Shown here: one piece after another, positions 34,993-44,762 of the stretch
How positions within the stretch are numbered: position 1 is the stretch's first letter
Layout of the letters: the number at the start of each line of letters is the position of its first letter
Source of the DNA: Acidimicrobiales bacterium
GTDB taxonomy: Bacteria; Actinomycetota; Acidimicrobiia; Acidimicrobiales; SKKL01
Assembly: GCA_034521975.1 (NCBI GenBank)
Contig: JAXHLR010000002.1
Coordinates: forward strand, 62,001 to 126,000
Direction of reading: 5' to 3'
Length of the DNA stretch: 64,000 bases
Notes under the pieces: generated by a model
What the model saw: the letters and a program-made list of their open reading frames with translations, nothing else
Told to the model about the DNA's origin: nothing
Database searches by the model: none
Position numbers and translations under genes: made by a program

Positions 34993-35718
34993 GTGAGCAA
35001 GGGAGCGATCTACCGCGACCACGGGATCGTGCTGCGCACCTACAAGCTGGGTGAGGCCGACCGCATCGTGGTGTTCATCACCCAGGGCCGGGGCAAGGTC
35101 CGCGCCGTGGCCAAGGGAGTGCGCAAGACCCGCTCCAAGTTCGGTTCCCGTCTCGAGCCCATCAGCCACGTGGCCCTGCAGCTCTACGAGGGCCGCGAGC
35201 TCGACATCGTGACCCAGGTCGAGTCCATCGACCACTTCCGACCGATCCGCGAGGACCTCGATCGCTTCTCGCGGGCCACCTCCATGCTCGAGGCGATCGA
35301 TCAGATGGCCCAGGAGCGCGAGGACAACCCGCACCTGTACCGCATGCTGCTCGGGGCGTTGCGGGCCTTGGCGGCCCAGGACTCGCCGCTGGTGATGGGC
35401 GCCTTCTACTGGAAGCTGCTCACCCAGGAGGGGTTCGGGCCGGTGCTCGACCGGTGCGTGAGCTGCGGCGAGGACGCCGAGCTGGTGGCCTTCGACCTGC
35501 ACGAGGGCGGCACGCTCTGCCACTCGTGTCGTTCCGGCGTGCCGCTGACACCCGAGGCGCTCGACCTGATGCGACGGATCCTCGGAGGCCATCTCGGCGC
35601 CGCGCTCAACGAGCCCGGATCGCCGGCGACCCACGAGGTCGAACAGCTCGCCACCAGGGCGATGGAGCACCACCTCGAACGGCGACTCCGGTCGGTGGGG
35701 GTCATCGAACGGGCCTAG
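34993..35718 (+). CDS. recO: DNA repair protein RecO
   Basis: This 241-residue protein has an N-terminal OB fold (RDHGIVLRTYKLGEADRIVV) and a C-terminal helical domain with a Cys4 zinc site (CVSCG and CHSCR). RecO loads RecA with RecFR and anneals SSB-coated DNA. TAGCGT (34981-34986) is 6 nt before GTG 34993, giving a leaderless promoter. Confidence 0.94.
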   Translation: MSKGAIYRDHGIVLRTYKLGEADRIVVFITQGRGKVRAVAKGVRKTRSKFGSRLEPISHVALQLYEGRELDIVTQVESIDHFRPIREDLDRFSRATSMLEAIDQMAQEREDNPHLYRMLLGALRALAAQDSPLVMGAFYWKLLTQEGFGPVLDRCVSCGEDAELVAFDLHEGGTLCHSCRSGVPLTPEALDLMRRILGGHLGAALNEPGSPATHEVEQLATRAMEHHLERRLRSVGVIERA

Positions 35719-35764
35719 TGCGTCCATCACGACATGACGGCGCCTTGTGGTGATCGAAGAGGAG

Positions 35765-35780
35765 TGGCATAGTCATGCCA
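35765..35780. promoter_or_regulatory. Toxin-antitoxin operator overlapping the antitoxin start
   Basis: TGGCAT-AGTC-ATGCCA is a perfect inverted repeat whose last base is the A of the antitoxin ATG. CATAGT (35768-35773) could be the -10 with TTGTGG (35745-35750) at 17 nt, so the antitoxin could block its own promoter. Confidence 0.6.
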
Positions 35781-36016
35781 TGGCTCGAACACGCGTGAGC
35801 ACCACGGTCGATGACGAGTTGCTCACCCAGGCGCGCCAGGTGACCGCCGCTGTCTCGGACGCTGTGCTGTTGGATCAAGCGCTCACCGCGCTCCTGGCAC
35901 AGCATCGACGCGCCGAGGTCGATCGCGCCTATGCCGCGTACGACGAGCATCCCCTCGACGAGCCCGACGAGTGGGGCGATCTGGCGTCGTTCCGCACGGG
36001 TGCTGGCCTATCGTGA
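35780..36016 (+). CDS. MazE/VapB-type antitoxin
   Basis: This 78-residue protein has a ribbon-helix-helix-type N-terminus ([19 protein letters not shown]) and a flexible acidic C-terminus ([17 protein letters not shown]), the layout of MazE-like antitoxins that block the toxin active site. The stop overlaps the toxin GTG (GTGA). ATG 35780 follows a palindromic operator. Confidence 0.82.
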   Translation: MARTRVSTTVDDELLTQARQVTAAVSDAVLLDQALTALLAQHRRAEVDRAYAAYDEHPLDEPDEWGDLASFRTGAGLS

Positions 36017-36339
36017 CCGACCGGCCGCGACGGGGAGAGCTGTGGTGGTGTGAGCTTCCCCACATCGGGCGACGACCGGTTGTCGTGTTGAGTCGCGACA
36101 TCGCCATCCCCCACCTCGGTCGATCGCTCGTCGCGCCGTGCACCACGACGATCCGGCACCTACCGAGCGAGGTGACCCTCGAACCGGGCGCGGACCCAGT
36201 GCCGCTGGTGAGTGTGGTCAACCTCGACTCCGTCGAGAGTGTGTCGCTCGGTGTGCTCGTCGACCGACTCGGTCGGCTCAGCGACGACCGGATGCGGCAG
36301 GTCTGCGCCGCGCTCGCCGTGGCCGTCGACTGCGCCTGA
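36013..36339 (+). CDS. mazF: MazF/PemK-type endoribonuclease toxin
   Basis: This 108-residue protein has the MazF fold signatures [49 protein letters not shown] and [13 protein letters not shown]. Key residues (the early Arg and the Thr of APCTTT) are present, so it should be an active mRNA interferase. It is coupled to its antitoxin by a 4-base overlap. Confidence 0.88.
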   Translation: MTDRPRRGELWWCELPHIGRRPVVVLSRDIAIPHLGRSLVAPCTTTIRHLPSEVTLEPGADPVPLVSVVNLDSVESVSLGVLVDRLGRLSDDRMRQVCAALAVAVDCA

Positions 36340-36484
36340 ACCGATCCGCCGCAACGTCTCGGTGGCCTTGATCATCACGCATGGCCTGACGCCGGCTGCA
36401 CACCTCCTCATCATGGCGCGCCGATGTGCACGGTGGCGGATCCCGTTGGGGGCCACGAGGGCACCCCTTGTAGCCTTGTCCACC

Positions 36485-37807
36485 ATGTCCGAGCCCGAAG
36501 CCGAGTACGCGCTGTTCGACAAGATCGTCAACCTCACCAAGCGGCGGGGTTTCGTGTTCCCCTCGGCCGAGATCTACGGCGGCTTCCGGTCGACCTACGA
36601 CTACGGCCCGGTCGGCGTGCTCATGTTGCGCAACGTGAAGAACGCGTGGTGGCGCTCGATGGTGCAGATGCGCACCGACGTGGTCGGCATCGACGCCGCC
36701 ATCCTCTCCCCACCGCAGGTGTGGGAGGCGTCGGGTCACCTCCAGAACTTCACCGACCCGCTCGTCGACTGCCGGGCATGTGGCGCCCGCCACCGCGTCG
36801 ACAAGCTCGACGACCCCGACACCTGCCCCACGTGTGGCGAGTCGGGCCAGTTCACCGAGCCCCGCCAGTTCAACCTGTTGTTCAAGACCCACGCCGGCCC
36901 GGTGGAGAACGACGGCGCCGTCGCCTACCTGCGGCCCGAGACCGCCCAGGGCATGTTCACCAACTTCGCCAACGTGTTGAACACCAGCCGCAAGAAGCCC
37001 CCGTTCGGCATCGCCCAGGTCGGCAAGTCGTTCCGCAACGAGATCACTCCCCAGAACTTCGTGTTCCGCACCCGCGAGTTCGAGCAGATGGAGCTCGAGT
37101 TCTTCGTCCCGCCCGACGAGGCCCAGCGGTGGTACGAGTACTGGTGCGCCGAACGGCTCCAGTGGTACATCGACCACGGCATCCCCGCCGATCAGCTTCG
37201 CCTGCGTGCCCACGACGCCGACGAGCTCAGCCACTACTCCTCGGGCACCGCCGACGTCGAGTACCTGTTCCCCTGGGGCTGGGACGAGCTGGAGGGCATC
37301 GCCAATCGAGGCGACTACGACCTGACCCAGCACGCCAACCACTCCGGCGAGAAGCTCGACTACTTCGATCAGGCCACCAACGAGCGCTACGTGCCCCACG
37401 TCATCGAGCCCGCGGCTGGTGCCACCCGCACGATGATGGCGTTCCTCATGGCCGCCTACGACGAGGAGGAGGTTCGGGGCGAGACGCGCACCGTGCTGCG
37501 CCTGCACCACCGCATCGCGCCGTACCAGATCGCGGTGCTGCCCCTTTCGAAGAAGGACACGCTCATCCCGCCGGCCCAGGAGGTCCTCGCCGCCCTCCAG
37601 CCGCACTTCATGTGCGACTACGACGAGACCCAGGCCATCGGCCGGCGTTACCGCCGCCAGGACGAGCTCGGCACTCCCTACTGCGTCACCATCGACTTCG
37701 ACAGCCTCGACGACAAGGCGGTCACCATCCGCGACCGCGACTCGATGGAGCAGGAGCGCGTACCCATCGCCGAGCTGGTCGACTGGTTCCGCTCGCGGCT
37801 GGTGTAG
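36485..37807 (+). CDS. glyS: Glycyl-tRNA synthetase (class II, homodimeric type)
   Basis: This 440-residue enzyme has motif 1 (FPSAEIYGGFRSTYDYGPVG), a zinc pair (CRACG, CPTCG), motif 2 (GKSFRNEITPQNFVFRTREF) and motif 3 (GATRTMMAFLMAAY), plus a C-terminal anticodon domain. The symbol glyS or glyQS is used for this type in actinobacteria. TAGCCT (36471-36476) ends 8 nt before ATG, so it may be leaderless; no T-box is seen. Confidence 0.95.
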   Translation: MSEPEAEYALFDKIVNLTKRRGFVFPSAEIYGGFRSTYDYGPVGVLMLRNVKNAWWRSMVQMRTDVVGIDAAILSPPQVWEASGHLQNFTDPLVDCRACGARHRVDKLDDPDTCPTCGESGQFTEPRQFNLLFKTHAGPVENDGAVAYLRPETAQGMFTNFANVLNTSRKKPPFGIAQVGKSFRNEITPQNFVFRTREFEQMELEFFVPPDEAQRWYEYWCAERLQWYIDHGIPADQLRLRAHDADELSHYSSGTADVEYLFPWGWDELEGIANRGDYDLTQHANHSGEKLDYFDQATNERYVPHVIEPAAGATRTMMAFLMAAYDEEEVRGETRTVLRLHHRIAPYQIAVLPLSKKDTLIPPAQEVLAALQPHFMCDYDETQAIGRRYRRQDELGTPYCVTIDFDSLDDKAVTIRDRDSMEQERVPIAELVDWFRSRLV

Positions 37808-37833
37808 TGGATGACCGTCGCCTGGGCCGGCAT

Positions 37834-38364
37834 TCAGCCCAGCAAGCGCAAGCGCTCGATGCGGTGGTCGTCGACGCCCAGGTAGTGCACGAGCACCCCG
37901 AGCACTCCGGGCACGTCGAGCGTGCCGGCGGCCGCCATGTCCTCGAGGTCGGCCCAGTCGCGGGTGCGGTCGAAGAACGCCTTGAACACCGCCAGGTCGC
38001 CACAGGCCAGGAACGGCAGGTCGTGGCCGAGGAACGGCTCGAGTCGCACCCGGTCGAGGACCTGGCCGTGGAACTCGGTGGTGTTGAAGAACAGGTCGAC
38101 CGGTGTGCGGTCCCACCACAGACGCACCTGGCCGTCGCGGCCGATGGTGGTGATGTCGTCGTCGGTCCAGGTCATCTCGCGGGGGAGCGCGCCGAGGACC
38201 TTGTCGAGATCGCTCGGGGGGACGAACACGTTGAGGTCGACATCGATCGTGCCTCGTGCCTGGTGGGTGCACCAAGCGAGGGCCAGCGCGCCGCCGAAGG
38301 CGTGGGGCACAGCGCCGCCGTCGAGGGCGAGGTGCAGCGCGACGATGCGTTCGGGCAGATCCAC
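37834..38364 (-). CDS. AbiEii-like nucleotidyltransferase domain protein
   Basis: This 176-residue protein has the nucleotidyltransferase pattern FGGALALAWCTHQARGTIDVDLNVFV (GG, then T-x-DVDL) in residues about 20-46, so catalytic Asp residues are likely intact, plus VDLFFNTTEFH. Such proteins pair with small HTH proteins in toxin-antitoxin or AbiE-like systems. The gene starts 5 bp after the XRE stop on the same strand; GTG 38364 is used. Whether it acts on a tRNA or another target is unknown. Confidence 0.75.
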   Translation of the reverse strand: MDLPERIVALHLALDGGAVPHAFGGALALAWCTHQARGTIDVDLNVFVPPSDLDKVLGALPREMTWTDDDITTIGRDGQVRLWWDRTPVDLFFNTTEFHGQVLDRVRLEPFLGHDLPFLACGDLAVFKAFFDRTRDWADLEDMAAAGTLDVPGVLGVLVHYLGVDDHRIERLRLLG

Positions 38365-38369
38365 CGGGC

Positions 38370-38693
38370 TCAGGCGACCTGGCCGAAGCGGGGATATCCC
38401 ATGGTGGGCGCGTGCCGGGCCGGGAACCGAGCGGCCAACCGCAGCGCCTCGACCAGTTCGTCTCCCTTGGCCCGGCGGGCGGCCAGGTCGTGATCGCTGC
38501 GTCGGATGGGGGTGGGGACCAGGGCGACGCCTGCTGCGTCGAGGATGCGGGCCAGGGTGTCGGCCCGGGGCACCTTGCGGCCGTGCTCGTAGGCGGCGAG
38601 GGTGGCGTGTGAGGTGCCGGAGCGTTCGGCGAGGCCCCGGAGACTGAGCCCCGCCCGCTGTCGTGCGGTGCGGATCACCGTGTCGACCTTCAT
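38370..38693 (-). CDS. XRE-family HTH protein, likely antitoxin/repressor
   Basis: This 107-residue protein has a canonical Cro/CI HTH at residues about 5-60 (IRTARQRAGLSLRGLAERSGTSHATLAAYEHGRKVP, key residues QRAGLS and SHATLAAYE). A C-terminal DUF-like tail continues to ARFPARHAPTMGYPRFGQ. A perfect 18-bp palindrome 8 bp upstream of its ATG is the probable operator. The pairing with the downstream nucleotidyltransferase suggests a toxin-antitoxin cassette. Confidence 0.8.
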   Translation of the reverse strand: MKVDTVIRTARQRAGLSLRGLAERSGTSHATLAAYEHGRKVPRADTLARILDAAGVALVPTPIRRSDHDLAARRAKGDELVEALRLAARFPARHAPTMGYPRFGQVA

Positions 38694-38701
38694 GCCAACA
38701 T

Positions 38702-38719
38702 GGTATCCGAGCGGATACC
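38702..38719. promoter_or_regulatory. Operator of the XRE-nucleotidyltransferase cassette
   Basis: GGTATCCG-AG-CGGATACC is a perfect 8-bp inverted repeat with a 2-bp spacer, 8 bp upstream of the XRE start codon. Its symmetry and place suggest binding by the XRE dimer. Confidence 0.75.
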
Positions 38720-38722
38720 GCT

Positions 38723-39043
38723 TCACCAGGGCCAGATCGCCTCGATGACCATGAGTCCTCCGATCCCCAGCGCCAGGGTGAGGGCGACCGACCGCGTCTT
38801 CCACGCCACCAGTGCCGCGAGGAGCCCGGCGGCGAGTCGGGGTTGGAGCAGATCGACCGTGCCCTCGGGGCGCACCAGCGACGGAAGGATGATCGCGGCG
38901 AGCACGGCGGGCGGGATCTGGCGAAGGATCCGGTTCGCCCACGGCGGGACCTCGGACAGGCGCCCGGCCGCGGCGAGGAACGACGCCCGCATGGCGTAGG
39001 TGCCGGCGCCCGCGAGCGCGAGGGCGATCCACACGTCACTCAT
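38723..39043 (-). CDS. azlD: AzlD-type branched-chain amino-acid exporter subunit
   Basis: This 106-residue protein has four hydrophobic helices (GTYAMRASFLAAAG, LRQIPPAVLAAIILPSLV, AGLLAALVAWKTRSVALTLALGIGG) matching AzlD, the small partner of AzlC. The pair exports branched-chain amino acids or analogues. It overlaps azlC by 8 bases. Only 3 bp separate its stop from the XRE operator. Confidence 0.88.
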   Translation of the reverse strand: MSDVWIALALAGAGTYAMRASFLAAAGRLSEVPPWANRILRQIPPAVLAAIILPSLVRPEGTVDLLQPRLAAGLLAALVAWKTRSVALTLALGIGGLMVIEAIWPW

Positions 39044-39770
39044 CGACCGCTCCCGACCCAGAGGCGGTGCCCGCGGCGTCGGACCGGCCGAGGGTGGTGA
39101 GCCAGTCGACCACCGAGCCCGCCGCGATCCCGCTCAGGCCTCCCACGATGATCGACCACGGCCCGAGCCCCGACTCGGCGGCGGCCACCGCGACGACGCC
39201 CCCGACGATGGTGGCCGCCACCGCCGGTCGGTTGGTGAGGATGGGGATCAGCAACACGAGGAACACCAGCGGCACCGCGAAGTCGAGGGGGAGCTCGTCG
39301 GGCAGCGTCTCGCCCAGCACCCCACCGATCGCGGTGGAGGACAGCCACGCCGAGCCGAGCAGGAGCCCACCGCCGATGTGGAAGCTGGCATCGGGCACGC
39401 GGTCGTGTCCGGTCCAGCGCGAGACCGACAGGGCGTAGGTCTGATCGACGGTCATGTAGGCGGCGGCCAGACGCCGCCGCAGTGGCTCGTGGGCGAGGAA
39501 CGGTGCCAGCGATGCCGAGTAGAGCAGCATGCGCAGGTTGATCGTCAACGCTGCGGTCGCCGCCACCCAGAACGAGCCACCGTCGGCGAGCACCTCGGTG
39601 AGCGCGAGCTGGGAGGCACCGGCGAACATGAACAGCGACATGCCCAGCGCAGCGAAGACGCCGAACCCGGCCGCGACCGGGGTGGCGCCGGCGACGAGCC
39701 CGAAGGGGATCACCGCTGCCAGCATGGGAGCGGCGGCGCGGGCGCCCGCTCGAAGCTCTGATCGACTCAT
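39036..39770 (-). CDS. azlC: AzlC-type branched-chain amino-acid exporter subunit
   Basis: This 244-residue membrane protein has the AzlC motifs IPFGLVAGATPVAAGFG, FMFAGASQLALTEVLADGG, TINLRMLLYSASLAPF and YMTVDQTYALSVSRW. It is expected to work with AzlD. The final 18 residues are Ser/Gly-rich. Confidence 0.9.
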   Translation of the reverse strand: MSRSELRAGARAAAPMLAAVIPFGLVAGATPVAAGFGVFAALGMSLFMFAGASQLALTEVLADGGSFWVAATAALTINLRMLLYSASLAPFLAHEPLRRRLAAAYMTVDQTYALSVSRWTGHDRVPDASFHIGGGLLLGSAWLSSTAIGGVLGETLPDELPLDFAVPLVFLVLLIPILTNRPAVAATIVGGVVAVAAAESGLGPWSIIVGGLSGIAAGSVVDWLTTLGRSDAAGTASGSGAVDE

Positions 39771-39798
39771 GCCCGCATCATGGCGGGGCGAGGGTCGA

Positions 39799-40218
39799 TC
39801 AGGCGACCCGGATCTCGATCCGGCCGTCGCCGGTGTGGTTGGTCCTGACCTGCAGACCGCGGCCGCGTGCCGCTTGACGCACCGCGGAGCGCAGGGCGGT
39901 CACCATCGCGGGGTCGACCCGGGCCGTTGCCTGGCCCTCGGCCTGGCAGTCGTCGACCACCCGTTCGGCGATGCGGGCGAGCCGCTCGGCGAACGCAGCC
40001 GACATTCGTTCGACGGGGGGCCGGCGGAACGGCCGTTCGAAGCCCTCGAAGCTGCACTCGCCGAGCGTCGCGTGCCGGCACCGGTACACCCGCCCGCTGT
40101 CGGTGCGGGTCACCCGCAGGGCATCGGGACGGTGGCACACCGGACAGGTCGAGCCCGCCGGCGGCACCGGCACCGGGCTCTGATCGGAGGATCGGTGGTG
40201 GGCGTCGGTCATGGGCAT
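39799..40218 (-). CDS. Zinc-ribbon hypothetical protein
   Basis: This 139-residue protein has one N-terminal zinc ribbon (CPVCHRP, then YRCRHATLGEC). A helical middle segment (ERMSAAFAERLARIAERVVDDC) and a basic C-terminus (LRSAVRQAARGRGLQVRTN) follow. Function is unknown; the zinc ribbon and basic tail suggest nucleic-acid binding. ATG 40218 or 40212 is the start. It is divergent from dnaG. Confidence 0.65.
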   Translation of the reverse strand: MPMTDAHHRSSDQSPVPVPPAGSTCPVCHRPDALRVTRTDSGRVYRCRHATLGECSFEGFERPFRRPPVERMSAAFAERLARIAERVVDDCQAEGQATARVDPAMVTALRSAVRQAARGRGLQVRTNHTGDGRIEIRVA

Positions 40219-40344
40219 GGTGGTGAGGGAGTGGGCACGGGCAGCACACATCGATGCGGTGATCGGCCGCGACGACGTCGTGGTGACCTTCGGCGCCGTG
40301 AATGAGTCGAACGGCCCCGACGGTGGCGGGGGTAGCCTCGGCGT

Positions 40345-42122
40345 GTGGGGATCCGTGACGAGGACGTGGCGACGGTCCGCGAAGCGGCCGACCTGGTGGC
40401 CATCGCCGGTCAGTACACCCAGCTCAAGCGGGTGGGGCGGAGCTTCACCGGCCTGTGCCCGTTCCACTCAGAGAAGAGCCCCTCGTTCTCGGTCAACGGC
40501 GAGAAGGGGGTCTTCTACTGCTTCGGCTGCCAGGCCAAGGGCGACGCCATCAGCTTCGTGCGAGAGATCGAGCACCTCGACTTCGTCGGCGCGGTCGAGT
40601 GGCTCGCTGCCAAGTCCGGCATCACGCTCCGCTACACCGACGAGAACGAGTCCGAGCACCGCAAGTACCGCGCCAAGCTGATCGAGGTCATGAGCCGGGC
40701 GGTCGACTGGTACCACGACCGCCTCATGACCGCACCCGACGCCGGCGCTGCCCGCTCGTACCTGCGGTCGAGAGGGTTCACCAAGGACACGGTCGAGCGC
40801 TACCGGCTCGGCTGGGCACCCGACGACTGGGACCAGCTCGCGTCGGCGCTGGGGGTTCCCGACAAGGTCTTCCGCGATGCCGGACTGGGGTTCGTCAACC
40901 GGCGCGGCCGGCAACAGGACGCGTTCCGGGCCCGGGTGCTGTTCCCCATCTTCGACGCCGGCGGTGATCCCGTCGCCTTTGGTGGACGCATCCTGCCCGG
41001 CACCGAGGGGGCCAAGTACATCAACTCCCACGAGTCGCCCATCTACGCCAAGAGCCGGGTGCTCTATGGCCTGAACTGGGCGAAGTCCGACATGGTCGCC
41101 GCCGACGAGGCGGTCATCTGCGAGGGGTACACCGACGTCATCGCCTTCGCCGAGGCCGGCGTCGCCCGTGCGGTCGCCACCTGCGGTACCGCCCTCACCG
41201 AGAGCCACGTCCAGGTGCTGCGCAAGTTCGCCCGGCGGGTGGTGCTGGCCTTCGACGCCGACGCGGCTGGTCAGGCCGCCGCCGAACGCTTCTACGAGTG
41301 GGAGCAGCGCTTCGACGTCGACGTCGCCGTCGCCGCGCTGCCGGCGGGGGTCGACCCCGGTGAGCTCGGGCGCAGCGACCCCGACGCGCTGCGGGCCACG
41401 GTGGCCGACGCGCGCTCGTTCCTCGGGTTCCGGCTCGAGCGGGTCCTGTCCGGCGCCGACCTTTCCGCGCCCGAGGGTCGGGCCCGGGGGGCCGAAGCCG
41501 CCCTCGACGTCGTGGCCGAGCATCCCAGCGACCTGGTGCGCGACCAGTACCTCATGACCATCGCCGATCGCTGCCGGATCGATGTCGACCGGTTGCGCGA
41601 CCAGTTGCGAGGCGGGCGACGCCCCCGGAGGCCGCAGCGCCAAGCGACCGGAGGGGAGGGGAGCCGCCCGGTGGTCAGCTCCGGTCCCCCGCGCAACACC
41701 CCGGCGTTGGAGTCGTTGCGGGTGCTCACCCACCGACCCGCTGAGATCGCGGATCTGCTCGACGAGTGCCTCTTCGACGACGAGCTGCACCTGGGCGCCT
41801 ATCGGGCGCTCGTCAGCGGCGGCGAGCTCCGGGACCTCATCGCCGAGGCCGACCCCGCCACCGCCGACCTGCTCCAGCGGCTCGCGGTTCAGGAGTCCGA
41901 GGCCGATGCCACCGACGTGGCCACCCGGCTGGTCGAGGAGGCCACCCGCCGGGCCATCGGCCAGGTCGAGGCCGATGCCCGCCAAGCCGACGATGTGGCC
42001 GACTACGCCCCGACGCTGCAGTGGCTCAAGGAGCGGCTCATGGAGCTGCGGGACCCGCACGCGGACCGGAGACCGCTGGACCAGTTGCTAGCCTGGCATC
42101 GGCAACGGGCCATAGGGGAGTG

Positions 42123-42123
<1 letters not shown>
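40345..42123 (+). CDS. dnaG: DNA primase DnaG
   Basis: This 592-residue primase has the zinc finger ([26 protein letters not shown]), the RNA polymerase core with [16 protein letters not shown] (TOPRIM Glu) and [16 protein letters not shown] (Asp residues), then a C-terminal helicase-binding domain. It makes RNA primers. TAGCCT (40333-40338) is 6 nt before the GTG start, so the mRNA is probably leaderless. The stop overlaps rpoD (TGATG). Confidence 0.96.
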
Positions 42124-43481
<1,358 letters not shown>

Positions 43482-43487
43482 CGGCCT

Positions 43488-44708
43488 TCAGCGCCGAGCC
43501 CGGGTCCGGCGCAGCAGTGGATCGGCTGCGGCCAGGGCACGGTCGGCGACCCGCAGCACCCGGCCCGATGCCCCCGGGCTGTCGGAGTCGACCAGGTTGC
43601 CCATCACCGCCAGGGTGATGTCCGCGGTGAGCTGGCTGCCGACCGCCACCCGAAGCCCAGCTCGCAGGATCCGCGGATGGCCGATCAGGAAGCTGAACCG
43701 GCGACCGGTGCGAAGGAACGCATCGAAGCGGTCGCTGATCTCGTGGTCGTAGCGGTCCGGCGCGGTGCCCGGATCGTCGAGGAACAGGTCGGCGGCCAGG
43801 ATCCCCGACTCGAGGCCGTAGTCGATCCCCTCGCCGTTCATGGGGTTCACCAGTCCTGCCGCATCGCCGATGGCGACCCAGCCAGGACCGTGGCGACGCT
43901 GGGTTGCCATGGGGAGACGCCAGGCGCGGGGGCGCTCCAGCGGCTCGCCGAGCTCCCACGGTTCGTGCACCGAGGCCAGGTACGAGTCGAGCAACCGGTT
44001 GAGGTTGAGGCGGGTGAAGCCGTTCATGGTCGACAGCGCTCCGACCCCGACGTTCACGGTGCCGTCACCGGCGGGGAACATCCACCCGTAGCCGGGGACG
44101 GCGACCCCGTGGGTGTCGGTGAGGGTCAGGCACGCCTCGAGGTGTCGCTCCGCATGGCGCGGTGAGGGAACGTAGGTGCGGATGGCGAGGCCGAACGGTT
44201 CATCCTGTGCGCGGCCGGCACCGAGCACTCGGGCCGCGGCCCCGGGTGCACCGGCGGCGAGGATCACCAGGTCGGCCGACCACTGCCGTCCATCGGCCTC
44301 GACGCCACAGACCCGCCCGCGGGGGTCGATCACGGGCGAGGCCGTGGTCGACCAGTGGATCTCCGCGCCCGCCTCGGTGGCGGCATCGGCCAGGTGGGCG
44401 TCCAGCGCCCGTCGTGGCATCACCGCCCCATGGGCGGGAAATCGCGACGAGGCCGGCCACGCCAGCTCGCGGGTGGTGCGGCCGGCGATCATCCGCAGAC
44501 CGTCGATCCGGTGGGCGGCAGCTGGTTCGACCTTCAACTCGTGCAGCGCGCCGACGGCACGAGGGGTGAGCCCGTCCCCACAGACCTTGTCGCGCCCGTA
44601 GGCGCCCTTCTCGAAGACCGCCACCGAGGCACCGCCACGCGCGGCCCTGATGGCCGCGGCAGATCCCGCGGGCCCGGCGCCGATCACGACGATGTCTCGG
44701 TGCTCCAC
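43488..44708 (-). CDS. Geranylgeranyl-reductase-family FAD oxidoreductase (MenJ-like)
   Basis: This 406-residue flavoprotein begins DIVVIGAGPAGSAAAIRAARGG (FAD dinucleotide fold). It contains KVCGDGLTPRAVGALHEL and GYGWMFPAGDGTVNVGVG, the hallmarks of geranylgeranyl reductases. The KVCGDGLTPRAV form recalls mycobacterial MenJ, which reduces one double bond of menaquinone; an isoprenoid lipid substrate is likely. It is convergent to rpoD with a 6-bp gap. Confidence 0.85.
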   Translation of the reverse strand: MEHRDIVVIGAGPAGSAAAIRAARGGASVAVFEKGAYGRDKVCGDGLTPRAVGALHELKVEPAAAHRIDGLRMIAGRTTRELAWPASSRFPAHGAVMPRRALDAHLADAATEAGAEIHWSTTASPVIDPRGRVCGVEADGRQWSADLVILAAGAPGAAARVLGAGRAQDEPFGLAIRTYVPSPRHAERHLEACLTLTDTHGVAVPGYGWMFPAGDGTVNVGVGALSTMNGFTRLNLNRLLDSYLASVHEPWELGEPLERPRAWRLPMATQRRHGPGWVAIGDAAGLVNPMNGEGIDYGLESGILAADLFLDDPGTAPDRYDHEISDRFDAFLRTGRRFSFLIGHPRILRAGLRVAVGSQLTADITLAVMGNLVDSDSPGASGRVLRVADRALAAADPLLRRTRARR

Positions 44709-44762
44709 GGACCAAGCCTGCCCGAAAAGCCCGACCGATCGCGACTCGAAGCGATCGATCGG

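Noticed and set aside
36340-36484. T-box or riboswitch before glyS
   Set aside because: No T-box or conserved riboswitch elements are visible and a -10 sits 8 nt before the start codon, leaving no room for a leader from that promoter.
40468-42060. Antisense frame of 530 codons opposite dnaG
   Set aside because: Shadow of dnaG; no motif and no start or RBS support.
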